A DNA stretch of 64,000 nt from Pedobacter sp. Leaf194 (GCF_001423945.1 NZ_LMPU01000012.1:1-64000); one strand, 5' to 3'. Positions 25,360 to 35,500 are shown, numbered from the stretch's first letter. Translations and numbers: made by a program. The notes: generated by a model from the letters alone, not told the origin.

Positions 25360-27549
25360 TTAGTTTCCTAGTTCCGACATGAACTTTATCCGCATTAATT
25401 GTATTTCCTCACGAGTGTAGTCTGTTTCACCCAATTCGTTTAATGCCTCATCAATCGAGTCGCTTTCTGCAGCTCTGAAATAATCGAAGACTTCATCCTG
25501 CCTATCATCGTCAATTACCTCATCAATGAAATAGTTAAGGTTAAGTTTTGTACCAGAATTTACAATTGATTCTACTTCTTTAAGTATTTCTTCGTAGGTA
25601 ATACCCTTCGAATCAGCGATATCTTCTAAACCAATTTGCCTGTCGATGTTTTGGATAATCGATACTTTCATTTGCGATTTATTGGCCTGAGTTTTAATAA
25701 TCAGGTCAATTGGGCGCTCAATATCATTGTCTTCAACATATTTTTTTATCAATTCTATAAAAGGCGTCCCAAACTTCATTGCCTTACCAGAGCCTACGCC
25801 AGAAATCTGACGAAGTTCTTCCATCGTAACCGGATAATGTGTACACATTTCTTCGAGCGATGGGTCTTGAAAAACAACAAATGGCGGCACACTTTTTTGC
25901 TTCGCGATTTTTTTCCGCAAATCCTTAAGCAGTTGCAGCAAATGAGTGTCTAGCGCACCAGTACCGTGCTTCAAATCATCATCGTCATCATCTGCACCGG
26001 TTTCAATCGGCTCATTCAAAATGAATTTCAAGCTATAAGGGTTAATGATAAAATCTTTCCCTTGTTTGGTCAGTTTTAATAAGCCATAGTTATCAATATC
26101 TTTAAAAAGATAATTATTTAACACAGCCTGGCGGATGACTGATTTCCAAAGCAATTCACCTTCTTGTTTGCCGATACCAAATTCAGGAACCTTACTGTGC
26201 TCATAAGCGATTGTTTGGGCAGTTTCCAAACCTAAAAACACATTAAGTAAGTGTGCATCGTCGAATTTTTCGCCGGTTTTATCAATAAACTTTAAAAGTG
26301 TTGAGAGTTGCTCCTCAGCATCAAACTGCTTTTTCGGTTTCTTACAATTGTCGCACATGCAGTTGCAACCCGTTTCGTTAAAATTTTCTCCAAAATAGTG
26401 AAGGATCTGTTTACGGCGGCAAACGCCTGATTCGGCATAATCAATTACTTCTTTCAATATTTGGGTACCAATTTCCCGCTCAGAAACAGGCTTGTCTTTC
26501 ATAAACTTTGCAAGCTTGTCTACGTCTTTCTGAGCATAAAAAGCAATACAAACGCCCTCGCCTCCATCCCTTCCGGCCCTGCCAGTTTCCTGGTAGTAGC
26601 CTTCCATGCTTTTCGGCACGTCGTGATGTATAACAAAACGCACATCTGGCTTATCAATGCCCATCCCGAAGGCGATAGTTGCAACAATTACCTCGGCGTC
26701 TTCCATTAAAAATCTATCCTGGGTTTCTGCCCGTACCTTTGGTTCGAGGCCGGCATGGTATGGGAGCGCACTGATTCCATTAAGATTTAAAGCTTCAGCA
26801 ACTTCTTCCACCTTTTTTCTGCTCAAACAATAAATAATACCAGATTTTCCCGGGTTGGATTTTATGTATTTGATAATCTCTTTCGTAATATCTCTTTTAG
26901 GCCGGATTTCATAAAATAAATTTGGCCTGTTAAACGATGATTTAAATAAAGTAGCCTCAGTCATCCCAAGGTTCTTCATAATATCCTGTTGTACCTTTGG
27001 AGTTGCCGTTGCGGTTAACGCAATGATTGGAATATTGTTACCTAACCCGGCAATAACTTGTTTAATTTTACGGTATTCGGGCCGGAAATCGTGACCCCAT
27101 TCAGAAATACAATGTGCTTCATCAACGGCGACAAAAGAAATTTTTATCAGGTTTAAAAACTCAATATTATCTTGTTTCGCCAGAGACTCCGGTGCCACAT
27201 AAAGCAATTTTGTCTGACCGCTCAAGAGGTCAGATTTAACCTGTGTAATTTCTGATTTGTTTAGGGATGAATTAAGAAAATGAGCGATGCTGTCATTTCC
27301 ACCAAATGCCCTGAGTTGGTCAACCTGGTTTTTCATTAATGCTATCAATGGCGAAATAACAATTGCTGTTCCTTCACTCATTAAAGCTGGTAATTGATAG
27401 CAAATAGACTTCCCTCCGCCCGTTGGCATAATAACGAAAGTGTTATTGCCTTCTAAAATATTTGTAATGATCGACTCCTGATCACCTTTGAAATTATCAA
27501 ACCCGAAGAAATTTTGCAGGTTATCAAATAACGACTTTTTCACGTCCAT
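25360..27549 (-). CDS. recQ: ATP-dependent DNA helicase RecQ
   Basis: From the ATG at 27549 the protein has 729 residues. It has the DExH helicase core (Walker A PTGGGKS near 42-48; VDEAHCISEWGHDFRPEY), the zinc-binding Cys cluster GCNCMCDNC, an RQC winged-helix domain and an HRDC domain (LRQISGVGSGKAMKFG). A C-terminal extension of about 120 residues carries helical and acidic stretches. It unwinds DNA in recombination and replication repair. The TTG at 27588 would add 13 weak residues. It is divergent from kdsD. Confidence 0.95.
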   Translation of the reverse strand: MDVKKSLFDNLQNFFGFDNFKGDQESIITNILEGNNTFVIMPTGGGKSICYQLPALMSEGTAIVISPLIALMKNQVDQLRAFGGNDSIAHFLNSSLNKSEITQVKSDLLSGQTKLLYVAPESLAKQDNIEFLNLIKISFVAVDEAHCISEWGHDFRPEYRKIKQVIAGLGNNIPIIALTATATPKVQQDIMKNLGMTEATLFKSSFNRPNLFYEIRPKRDITKEIIKYIKSNPGKSGIIYCLSRKKVEEVAEALNLNGISALPYHAGLEPKVRAETQDRFLMEDAEVIVATIAFGMGIDKPDVRFVIHHDVPKSMEGYYQETGRAGRDGGEGVCIAFYAQKDVDKLAKFMKDKPVSEREIGTQILKEVIDYAESGVCRRKQILHYFGENFNETGCNCMCDNCKKPKKQFDAEEQLSTLLKFIDKTGEKFDDAHLLNVFLGLETAQTIAYEHSKVPEFGIGKQEGELLWKSVIRQAVLNNYLFKDIDNYGLLKLTKQGKDFIINPYSLKFILNEPIETGADDDDDDLKHGTGALDTHLLQLLKDLRKKIAKQKSVPPFVVFQDPSLEEMCTHYPVTMEELRQISGVGSGKAMKFGTPFIELIKKYVEDNDIERPIDLIIKTQANKSQMKVSIIQNIDRQIGLEDIADSKGITYEEILKEVESIVNSGTKLNLNYFIDEVIDDDRQDEVFDYFRAAESDSIDEALNELGETDYTREEIQLMRIKFMSELGN

Positions 27550-27640
27550 TTTGTGTAATAAAATATGCGATGCTATTTTTCTATCCAAAATAACATAATT
27601 TTACAAGAAATTCAAGTATCAACAAACAATTTTTTTCTCT

Positions 27641-28609
27641 TTGAAAAGTAAAAAATCAATTATCCAATCAGCTATAAGCACATTGGAGCTGGAAGCCGCG
27701 GCAATTTTAAACGTTGCGAAAAACCTAAGCGACGATTTTGAAAAAGTGGTATCAACCATTTTACAGTGCAAAGGTCGCGTTATCGTTACCGGCATTGGCA
27801 AGAGTGCCATAATTGCTCAGAAAATTGTTGCAACCTTTAATTCTACAGGTACACCTGCGATTTTTATGCATGCAGCAGATGCGATACACGGCGATTTGGG
27901 AATGATCCAGATTGATGATGTGATAATTTGCCTGTCGAAGAGCGGCAATACTCCGGAAATCAAGGTGCTGATACCGTTATTAAAAGGCGCAAAAAACAAG
28001 CTCATTGCCATGGTCGGAGAAACAAAGTCGTTTCTGGCCCAGCATGCCGATTTTATACTAAATACTTCGGTGGAGAAAGAAGCCTGTCCGCATAATTTGG
28101 CGCCAACAACCAGCACCACTGCACAGTTAGCCATGGGCGATGCGCTTGCAATTTGTTTATTGGAGAGCAGGGCGTTCAATGAATCTGATTTTGCAAAATA
28201 CCATCCTGGCGGTTCTCTAGGCAAAAAACTTTACCTGAAAGCAGGCGATTTAGCTTCCTCAAATGAAAAACCTTCAATAAGTCCGTTGGCATCAGTTAAA
28301 GAGGTTTTAATCGAAATTAGTAAAAACCGTTTGGGTGCAGTTGCTGTTATTGATGAGAAAAATGAGGTCTTAGGAATCATTACAGATGGTGATATTAGGC
28401 GGATGTTGGAGAATAATACTGACATTGAAAATTTAAGCGCTCAACAAATAATGGGGAAAACGCCTAAAAGCATTCAACGTGAAGCGCTTGCGGTTGATGC
28501 GCTCGCCATGATCAAAAGAAATAACATTACGCAACTATTAGTTTTAGACAAAAATACCTATTTTGGCATCATACACCTGCACGATTTATTGAATGAGGGC
28601 ATTGTGTAG
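27641..28609 (+). CDS. kdsD: arabinose-5-phosphate isomerase (KpsF/GutQ family)
   Basis: The 322-residue protein has an N-terminal SIS domain (GRVIVTGIGKSAIIAQKI; CLSKSGNTPEI) and two C-terminal CBS domains (about 205-320). It converts ribulose 5-phosphate to arabinose 5-phosphate, the precursor used by KdsA. The start is TTG 27641 because no ATG precedes the conserved IIQSAISTLELEAAAI segment in frame. The manC gene follows after 14 bases and is likely in the same operon. Confidence 0.93.
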   Translation: MKSKKSIIQSAISTLELEAAAILNVAKNLSDDFEKVVSTILQCKGRVIVTGIGKSAIIAQKIVATFNSTGTPAIFMHAADAIHGDLGMIQIDDVIICLSKSGNTPEIKVLIPLLKGAKNKLIAMVGETKSFLAQHADFILNTSVEKEACPHNLAPTTSTTAQLAMGDALAICLLESRAFNESDFAKYHPGGSLGKKLYLKAGDLASSNEKPSISPLASVKEVLIEISKNRLGAVAVIDEKNEVLGIITDGDIRRMLENNTDIENLSAQQIMGKTPKSIQREALAVDALAMIKRNNITQLLVLDKNTYFGIIHLHDLLNEGIV

Positions 28610-28623
28610 ATTTAAATTTTAAA

Positions 28624-29715
28624 ATGAATAAAGACTTTTATGCTCTAATTATGGCCGGCGGCGTTGGAAGCCGTTTCTGGCCGGTAAGCCGTACAGAATA
28701 CCCTAAACAGTTTATCGATTTTTTTGGTGTTGGTAAAACATTAATCCAAAGCACGTACGAGCGGTTCCTTCAAATCTGCCCACCTGAAAATATTTTTATC
28801 GTTACTAACGAAATCTATTCAGATTTAATTAAGACTCAAATACCGGAAATTACTGAAAACCAAATACTCGCCGAGCCGTTGTTGAGAAATACAGCGCCTT
28901 GTATTGCCTACGGCTGTATGAAAATTTCAGAACTGAACCCGAACGCAACCATTGTTGTCGCACCTTCAGATCACACAATTGCCGACATGCCGGGTTTTGT
29001 TTCTTCAATAGAACAGTCGTTGAGCGCTGCTTCAGGAAACGACTGCCTGATAACTTTGGGTATAAAGCCTAACCGTCCGGATACGGGTTATGGATATATT
29101 CAACATACAGACCATGTTCTAAATACAGATAAAGACCTGCATAAGGTTAAAACATTTACCGAAAAGCCGAATCTTGAACTTGCCAAGTCTTTCATTCAAA
29201 GCGGGGATTTCCTATGGAATGCTGGTATTTTTATCTGGTCGGCAAAGGCTATTCTAAAATCGTTTCAAAAATATCTGCCTGATATGTATGAGATTTTTAG
29301 CTCCGGAAGAAACGAAATGAACACTCCAAGGGAAAAGGCATTTATAAATAATGCTTACTTTCAATGCACCAATATCTCCATCGATTTCGGAATTATGGAA
29401 AAAGCGGAAAATGTTTACGTTCTGCCGGCTGACTTTGGATGGTCTGATTTAGGAACCTGGGCTTCGATATATGAAATGGCAGATAAAGACTATGTTGGCA
29501 ATGCTGTTATTCCGTCTGACCAGGTAATTATGTTCGATTCATCTAATTGTATGGTTAATGTACCAAAGGATAAATTGGTGATTTTGAATGGATTGCACGA
29601 CTTTATAGTTGTTGAAAACAATAATATGCTTTTAATTTGTCCACGCGATGAAGAACAGCGGGTTAAAGAATTTGTTGCCGAGGTGAAATCGAGGTTTGGC
29701 AATAAATACATTTAG
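28624..29715 (+). CDS. manC: mannose-1-phosphate guanylyltransferase
   Basis: The 363-residue nucleotidyltransferase makes GDP-mannose from mannose 1-phosphate and GTP. The signature is YALIMAGGVGSRFWPVSRTE plus PKQF at the N-terminus, with VVAPSDHTI, FTEKP and LWNAGIFIW following. It lacks the C-terminal phosphomannose isomerase domain of bifunctional forms. It sits 14 bases after kdsD, so both feed cell-surface glycan synthesis. Its TAG stop shares bases with the stop of the convergent DUF5995-like gene (TTAG at 29712-29715). Confidence 0.95.
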   Translation: MNKDFYALIMAGGVGSRFWPVSRTEYPKQFIDFFGVGKTLIQSTYERFLQICPPENIFIVTNEIYSDLIKTQIPEITENQILAEPLLRNTAPCIAYGCMKISELNPNATIVVAPSDHTIADMPGFVSSIEQSLSAASGNDCLITLGIKPNRPDTGYGYIQHTDHVLNTDKDLHKVKTFTEKPNLELAKSFIQSGDFLWNAGIFIWSAKAILKSFQKYLPDMYEIFSSGRNEMNTPREKAFINNAYFQCTNISIDFGIMEKAENVYVLPADFGWSDLGTWASIYEMADKDYVGNAVIPSDQVIMFDSSNCMVNVPKDKLVILNGLHDFIVVENNNMLLICPRDEEQRVKEFVAEVKSRFGNKYI

Positions 29716-30461
29716 TCTTTTAAAAACTTAATAATATCGCCAACGTCTTTTGGCTCAAACGTCCTAACGGTTCTCAGTGTAAAACTTTGAGAAAAGTTAG
29801 GATTTTTTATGCCATTTGCAACCAACGCTATTTTGGAATCAAGGGCGTTAATGTACGGAATGTACATGCCGGGTAAAACCTTCGATAGGCCCACCGCGTT
29901 AGCCCAGGCAGCATCTCTTGCTGCAGTAATGCTAAAATTTATTACGGATTCTTTACTTTTATTATCCACATATTTCAACATCTTCATTGGCAGGCAAATC
30001 TCTTCCAAATCCTTTTGAACAATATTTATCAGACTGGCAATGATATCATTTATCAGGTTAAAGTCTTGCTTAAGTAACTGAATGTCTCCAGCTTTACTGG
30101 TCTCAGCTGCAGCAACGCCTAAGTCGAGGTTTATATGCGCATTCATTCCTAAAAGCAAGTGCTGAATTACTGTATAAGGTTGGAAGGCTGCAGAAAAGGC
30201 GGCATTCCAAGATGAACTTAATGGCTTCCGTTGCGATTGACAATGATAGGCATCAATATACCTGTTCGCAAAAATAACATCCAGCTTTTCCATTCGCTGC
30301 CCGTCTTTAAATAAGCCATCATTAATACCTTTTTGGACGGCGATGGTCATTTTTCGATAAAGGCAGGCAAAGTATCCGTTTCGTGATTTAACTTTAATAC
30401 TATCAATGATGATATCATCTAAACGTGATATCACTTCGATTATGGTATTGGCAGGTTGCAT
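29712..30461 (-). CDS. DUF5995-like protein of unknown function
   Basis: The 249-residue, mostly helical protein has the pattern NRYIDAYHCQSQ...SWNAAFSAAFQPY followed by VIQHLLLGMNAHINLDLGVAAAE. I associate this with the DUF5995 family. The clustered His/Asn/Asp residues (HLLLGMNAHINLDLG) may form a metal or active site, but this is not established. No signal peptide or membrane segment is seen. It overlaps the end of manC by four bases in convergent orientation. Confidence 0.65.
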   Translation of the reverse strand: MQPANTIIEVISRLDDIIIDSIKVKSRNGYFACLYRKMTIAVQKGINDGLFKDGQRMEKLDVIFANRYIDAYHCQSQRKPLSSSWNAAFSAAFQPYTVIQHLLLGMNAHINLDLGVAAAETSKAGDIQLLKQDFNLINDIIASLINIVQKDLEEICLPMKMLKYVDNKSKESVINFSITAARDAAWANAVGLSKVLPGMYIPYINALDSKIALVANGIKNPNFSQSFTLRTVRTFEPKDVGDIIKFLKD

Positions 30462-30514
30462 AGCGATAATTTTGTTAATAAATTTAACAAATTATCGGCC
30501 TAAAAATCAACAAA

Positions 30515-31282
30515 TTATAAAGTTCTTTGTCTTACGGCCTCATACAAAATTACCCCTGCGGCAACCGATACATTAAGTGATTCAATTTTTCCTGCCATCG
30601 GGATTTTAGCCAGATGATCCGCTACCCTTAAAAGTTCATTAGAAATGCCTTCGTCTTCGGAGCCCATTACAATTGCAGTGGGCATTGTATAGTCAGGCGC
30701 ATAAATGAAGTCGTTCGTTTTTTCTGTACAAGCAACAATTTGTAAGCCACTCTCCTGCAGAAAAAGACAGGTTTTATGAAGATTTGAATGCCTGCAAATG
30801 GGAATGCTGAAAAGTGCTCCGGCCGATGTTTTTATGGCATCGGCATTAATTTGAGCTGCATTTTTTAACGGCACAACGATAGCGTGAACACCCACGCAAG
30901 CAGCCGTACGGGCAATTGCACCCATATTACGTACATCAGTAACGCTATCCAATACTAAAATCAGCGGCACCTCTCCTTTTTCAAAAACAGAAGGAATAAT
31001 ATCTTCAATATTTTGATAAGTGATAGGCGAAATTACCGCAATAACACCCTGATGGTTCTTTTGTGACATCCGGTTCAGCTTTTCAACCGGTACAGAATTT
31101 AATGGAATCAATGTTCCTGCTAACAATGCTTTCAATTCAAGAAATAAATCACCACCCAATCCCCTCTGTACATAAATGGTTTCGATATCCCTTCCTGCTT
31201 TAATGGCTTCTATTACCGCCCTTATACCGAATACAAATTCATTATTTTCTTTTACGCGTTGTGGTCTTCTAAAATTATCCAT
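30515..31282 (-). CDS. rlmB: 23S rRNA (guanosine-2'-O)-methyltransferase RlmB
   Basis: The 255-residue SpoU-family enzyme methylates the 2'-O of G2251 in 23S rRNA. It has the N-terminal substrate-binding domain (EFVFGIRAVIEAIKAGRDIE) and the knotted SPOUT domain with LDSVTDVRNMGAIARTAACVG, VMGSEDEGIS and IPMAGKIESLNVSVAAGVIL. It is divergent from dnaB, with about 200 bases between the starts. Confidence 0.94.
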   Translation of the reverse strand: MDNFRRPQRVKENNEFVFGIRAVIEAIKAGRDIETIYVQRGLGGDLFLELKALLAGTLIPLNSVPVEKLNRMSQKNHQGVIAVISPITYQNIEDIIPSVFEKGEVPLILVLDSVTDVRNMGAIARTAACVGVHAIVVPLKNAAQINADAIKTSAGALFSIPICRHSNLHKTCLFLQESGLQIVACTEKTNDFIYAPDYTMPTAIVMGSEDEGISNELLRVADHLAKIPMAGKIESLNVSVAAGVILYEAVRQRTL

Positions 31283-31468
31283 GTTTAAAAATTGTTAGGC
31301 AAAAGTATTCAAATAAATGTTTTAGCACTAATCTATAATCTTCTTATTAACATTTAATTGTTTAAAAATTTTCCATTTTCCTAAAAGTGAAAGAATTTAA
31401 ATTTATTCTGGATCAATTTGTTAACAAACAACTCAAAACTTATTAAAACAAACCGCCTAACTTTTATC

Positions 31469-31476
31469 TACTTTTG
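31469..31476 (+). promoter_or_regulatory. Bacteroidota -7 promoter element at dnaB start
   Basis: TACTTTTG matches TAnnTTTG and ends four bases before the ATG at 31481. If used, transcription starts at or next to the start codon. Confidence 0.5.
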
Positions 31477-31480
31477 TTGT

Positions 31481-33043
31481 ATGAGTATCGAAAACGAACA
31501 AGGCGGAAAAGGCAACATTTTATCCCGAAAAGCAAGATTGACAAGTACAGTAAGTTCGATGGGTAAACTGCCGCCTCAGGCACTGGATTTAGAGGAAGCA
31601 GTTTTAGGCGCACTAATGCTTGAAAAAGATGCCTTGTCTGCCGTTATCGATATCTTAAAGCCTGAAATTTTTTACCAGGAAGCACATCAAAAGATTTTCG
31701 CTGCAATACATATGCTTTTCGAAAAATCTAAGCCTGTAGATATTTTAACGGTTACTTCAGAACTACGCCAGCAAGGTACTTTAGAAATGGTTGGCGGTGC
31801 ATATTACATTACAAATTTAACAAACCGGGTAGCCTCGGCGGCAAATATTGAGTACCACGCCCGGATTATATCTCAAAAATATATTCAAAGAGAGCTCATC
31901 AGAATTTCTACTGACATTATTACGAATGCTTACGAAGATACCACAGATATTTTCGATTTGTTAGACCATGCGGAAAAAGGTTTGTTCGACATTGCCCAAA
32001 ATAACCTGCGTAGAGATACCCAGAAAATGGACGATATCATTAAACAATCTTTGGCCACGCTTGAGGAACTTAGAACTAAAACAGACGGCTTAACCGGCGT
32101 TCCAACAGGTTTTACCGGGCTTGATAGAATAACCGGCGGTTGGCAAAAGCAGGATTTAGTAATTATTGCTGCACGTCCGGCGATGGGAAAAACTGCTTTT
32201 GTATTAACCTGTGCAAGAAACGCGACAGTCGATTTCCAAAAACCAACTGTAGTTTTCTCTTTGGAGATGTCATCGGTTCAGCTTGTTAATCGTTTAATAT
32301 CTGGAGAGGCTGAAATTGAGCAGGAAAAGATTAGAAAAGGAAACTTGCAAGAATGGGAATGGCAGCAGTTACACAGCAAAATTGGCCGTTTAACTGAAGC
32401 CCCGCTATTGATAGATGATACACCGGCTTTGAATATTTTCGAATTCAGGGCAAAATGCAGGCGACTCAAATCGCAATACGACATTCAATTGGTGATTGTC
32501 GATTATCTTCAGCTGATGCATGGCAAAGGCGAAGGTGGAAAAGGTGGCGGAAACCGTGAGCAGGAAATCGGTAGCATTTCGCGGGCTTTAAAATCGGTAG
32601 CGAAAGAGTTAGATGTTCCTGTTTTGGCATTATCGCAGTTAAGTAGAGCGGTAGAAAGCAGACCAGGTTTACAGGGAAAAAGGCCAATGCTCTCGGATTT
32701 AAGGGAATCTGGTTCGATTGAGCAGGATGCGGATATGGTTTTATTTCTTTATCGCCCTGAATATTATGGAATTACCGAAGATGAACAAGGAAGATCGCAG
32801 GCAGGTATTGGCGAGGTAATCATCGCTAAACACCGTAATGGGGAAACTGGAATTGTTCCACTTAGATTCATTGGTAAGTTTGTTAAATTTACCGATTTAG
32901 AAGAGGATTTTACCGCTCCGGCCTCATTTTCAGCAGACCCATCGGCTGGCATGTATCCTTCGCAGGATTTTGAAAAGCAAAGTAACGTTATCATTCGCCC
33001 ATCTAAAATGGACGATTATAATGATGAAGAGCCACCGTTTTAA
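31481..33043 (+). CDS. dnaB: replicative DNA helicase
   Basis: From the ATG at 31481 the protein has 520 residues. It has the N-terminal DnaB domain (PPQALDLEEAVLGALMLEKDALS) and the RecA-like motor (IIAARPAMGKTAFVLTCARN as Walker A; LVIVDYLQLMHG as Walker B; LSDLRESGSIEQDADMVLFL). It unwinds the replication fork as a hexamer. The upstream ATG at 31418 would add 21 hydrophobic residues upstream of the promoter element and is not preferred. An acidic tail (DYNDEEPPF) ends the protein. Confidence 0.97.
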   Translation: MSIENEQGGKGNILSRKARLTSTVSSMGKLPPQALDLEEAVLGALMLEKDALSAVIDILKPEIFYQEAHQKIFAAIHMLFEKSKPVDILTVTSELRQQGTLEMVGGAYYITNLTNRVASAANIEYHARIISQKYIQRELIRISTDIITNAYEDTTDIFDLLDHAEKGLFDIAQNNLRRDTQKMDDIIKQSLATLEELRTKTDGLTGVPTGFTGLDRITGGWQKQDLVIIAARPAMGKTAFVLTCARNATVDFQKPTVVFSLEMSSVQLVNRLISGEAEIEQEKIRKGNLQEWEWQQLHSKIGRLTEAPLLIDDTPALNIFEFRAKCRRLKSQYDIQLVIVDYLQLMHGKGEGGKGGGNREQEIGSISRALKSVAKELDVPVLALSQLSRAVESRPGLQGKRPMLSDLRESGSIEQDADMVLFLYRPEYYGITEDEQGRSQAGIGEVIIAKHRNGETGIVPLRFIGKFVKFTDLEEDFTAPASFSADPSAGMYPSQDFEKQSNVIIRPSKMDDYNDEEPPF

Positions 33044-33105
33044 CCGAACAAGAATTGCTCTAAGGTACAGTATTTGTAATTTAGCCTTAAACTAATATAT
33101 CCGCC

Positions 33106-34323
33106 TTAAAAAATATAACCAATTAAAATACCGGCCAAAACAATTACCGGCGGACTTATTTTCGTATAATTAAGCAACAGAAACGTTGCCAGCATAATGG
33201 CCAAAAAAAGCCAGTTAAAACCCATTGGTATTAACAGTAGAATAAAAGCCGCGATAATAAAACCAACGCTAACGGCATTGATACCCGAAAGGCTGTGACG
33301 AATTCGGGAAATCTTTTTTAGATCATCCCAGAAAGGCACAATAAAAAGAACCAAAATGAGTCCGGGCAGATTAATGCCGACCACGCCAATTAAACCTCCA
33401 AGTATCTGTCCCCACATGCCATAGCCGAAGTTTTTCATGCTCAGCGCCCCCAGGTAGCTTGTAAATGAAAACGTTGGACCAGGCAAAGCTTGTTGTAAAG
33501 CAAATCCAGATAAAAACCCTGATGCATGAAGATAATGCTTCATTTCAACAAATTCTGTGTACATCAGCGGAACCAAAACCTGCCCGCCGCCAAATACAAG
33601 TATTCCGTTTCGATAAAAATTTTCAAGTAAACGTATTGGCAAACTAAAAGGAGATGTTCGGTTTATAATTGCGCCAACTAAGGCAAACAAAAGCAATGCA
33701 CTGAAAAAGTAAATTAACTTTTTAGGGTTAACATTTGAAAACAACTTAACCCTTAACTCTGCTTCCTCTTTGGGCGTTTCAATTGCCGATGAAATCATGC
33801 CACCCACAAGAATTGCCAGCGGAAAAACGTAGGCATTCTTCAACACAAATGTAGCAACCACAGCAGCAATTGAAAGGAAAACAGACATTTGAGAAGTAAG
33901 CACTTTTTTAGCTAACTTGAAGGCTCCAAAAGCAACAATCCCCAAAGCAATCGGTTGTATGTATTCCAGTATATCGATAAATTTCTGCTTTTGATCAAGC
34001 ATCGCATAGCTAATTGCGGCAAAAGTCATAATTGCCGCGGTTGGCAGAATCCAAATCAAAAAGGTAATGATTGCAAGTTTCAATCGCCCAACCTTCCAGG
34101 CGATACCTACCAGGGTTTGCGTAGACGCCGGACCAGGCAATACCTGCGCCAGAGCGTTTAGCTCTAGAAGTTCTTCTTCTGTTATAAATTTTGTGTTATA
34201 AACAAAGTACTTTAAAAGCAGTGCCAGGTGTGCCTGAGCACCTCCAAAAGACGTAAAAGTAAAAAAAAGTACATTCCTTAAAAAAAGTAACTGCTTTTTG
34301 AATTGTAAAGGTTTCGCCTGCAT
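33106..34323 (-). CDS. chrA: chromate transporter (CHR family)
   Basis: The 405-residue inner membrane protein has two homologous CHR halves. The first contains FFTFTSFGGAQAHLALL and VLPGPASTQTLVGIAWKVG; the second contains VFGGGQVLVPLM and ALQQALPGPTFSFTSYLG. The long bidomain form exports chromate in exchange for protons in characterised members. Without other resistance genes nearby, the natural substrate could be another anion. A small TPR gene lies upstream on the same strand. Confidence 0.9.
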   Translation of the reverse strand: MQAKPLQFKKQLLFLRNVLFFTFTSFGGAQAHLALLLKYFVYNTKFITEEELLELNALAQVLPGPASTQTLVGIAWKVGRLKLAIITFLIWILPTAAIMTFAAISYAMLDQKQKFIDILEYIQPIALGIVAFGAFKLAKKVLTSQMSVFLSIAAVVATFVLKNAYVFPLAILVGGMISSAIETPKEEAELRVKLFSNVNPKKLIYFFSALLLFALVGAIINRTSPFSLPIRLLENFYRNGILVFGGGQVLVPLMYTEFVEMKHYLHASGFLSGFALQQALPGPTFSFTSYLGALSMKNFGYGMWGQILGGLIGVVGINLPGLILVLFIVPFWDDLKKISRIRHSLSGINAVSVGFIIAAFILLLIPMGFNWLFLAIMLATFLLLNYTKISPPVIVLAGILIGYIF

Positions 34324-34365
34324 TAATATTGTTTTTTTTACCCCGCTGTTTTAAAACCTGTACCT

Positions 34366-34701
34366 TTAATCATCTTCGTAATCTAACCCGGCAGCAGTGT
34401 TGTAGGCTCCCTGAAGTTCAGAAAATGCATGCATATCTCTTTTGGTTTTGGCAACTGTCATTCCCTTTTGATAAATTTCGATTGCTTTCTCTTTTGAACC
34501 ATCCTTTTCGTATAATTTTCCTAAATGATAGTAAGTGCCAACATAATCAGGATGTTTATCAGTTAATTGAAGGTAAAAAGAATAGGCCTTTTCCTTATCA
34601 TTTTGAGCGTTATACTCTGTGGCTAAGGCATATAGTATAAACGGATCATTCGGATCGCTCTCCAAAAATTCTAATAACTTACTTAAACGGGTTGATGACA
34701 T
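34366..34701 (-). CDS. small tetratricopeptide repeat protein
   Basis: The 111-residue protein holds two to three TPR units: DPFILYALATEYNAQNDKEKAYSFYLQL, then DYVGTYYHLGKLYEKDGSKEKAIEIYQKG. It has no signal peptide, so it is probably a cytoplasmic scaffold. It lies 42 bases upstream of the chromate transporter on the same strand and is divergent from etfB. Confidence 0.85.
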   Translation of the reverse strand: MSSTRLSKLLEFLESDPNDPFILYALATEYNAQNDKEKAYSFYLQLTDKHPDYVGTYYHLGKLYEKDGSKEKAIEIYQKGMTVAKTKRDMHAFSELQGAYNTAAGLDYEDD

Positions 34702-34762
34702 TTTATTTCCTTGCTTTTTTAATTAAATTTGCAGAAAGACCTTATATATTAAACGTAATTAT

Positions 34763-35500
34763 ATGAAAATATTAGTTTGTATCAGTAACGTGCCAGACAC
34801 GACGACAAAAATAACTTTTACCAACGATAATACCGAATTCAATACTGCAGGTGTTCAATATATTGTTAACCCTTACGATGAGATTGCGTTATCCAAGGCA
34901 ATTGAACTAACCGAAGGCGGAAAGGGTACGGTAACTGTAATAAATGTTGGCGAGGCAGGCAACGACCCAACCATTAGAAAGGCGCTTGCCATTGGCGCAG
35001 ACGATGCCGTAAGGGTGAATGCGGCCCCTAGAGATGCTTATTTTGTGTCAAAGCAGATTGCTGAATATGCAAAAGACAAAGATTTCGATATTATACTTAC
35101 AGGTCGGGAATCTATTGATTACAATGGTAACCAGGTTGCAGCCATGGTAGGCGAGTTTTTGGATATTCCTTCCATTTCAATCATTAAAAAGTTAGACACT
35201 GATGGTACTAATGCTACCATAGAACGAGAAATTGAAGGTGGAAAAGAAGTGGTTACCGTTACAGGTAAATTTATTGCAAGTTGCGCTGAAGGCGTTGCTG
35301 AGCCAAAAATTCCAAATATGCGGGGCATTATGTCGGCCAGAACGAAGCCATTAAACGTAGTTGAAGCTGTTTCGATTGAAGAAGTAACTAAAGTTGCGAA
35401 ATACGAAACCCCTGCCCCACGTGGCACCGTTAAATTAATACCGGCAGAGCAAACAGAAGATTTAATTAATCTTTTACACAGCGAAGCCAAAGTTATCTAA
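34763..35500 (+). CDS. etfB: electron transfer flavoprotein beta subunit
   Basis: The 245-residue subunit starts MKILVCISNVPDTTTKITFT and has VNPYDEIALSKAIEL, then the AMP-binding ILTGRESIDYNGNQVAAMVGEFL. With EtfA it accepts electrons from acyl-CoA dehydrogenases and passes them to ETF:quinone oxidoreductase. The etfA gene follows after 68 bases on the same strand. Confidence 0.96.
   Translation: MKILVCISNVPDTTTKITFTNDNTEFNTAGVQYIVNPYDEIALSKAIELTEGGKGTVTVINVGEAGNDPTIRKALAIGADDAVRVNAAPRDAYFVSKQIAEYAKDKDFDIILTGRESIDYNGNQVAAMVGEFLDIPSISIIKKLDTDGTNATIEREIEGGKEVVTVTGKFIASCAEGVAEPKIPNMRGIMSARTKPLNVVEAVSIEEVTKVAKYETPAPRGTVKLIPAEQTEDLINLLHSEAKVI

Noticed and set aside
33106-34323. Chromate-resistance locus
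   Set aside because: Only chrA is present, without chrB or other resistance genes; CHR proteins are common in chromosomes without such a role.
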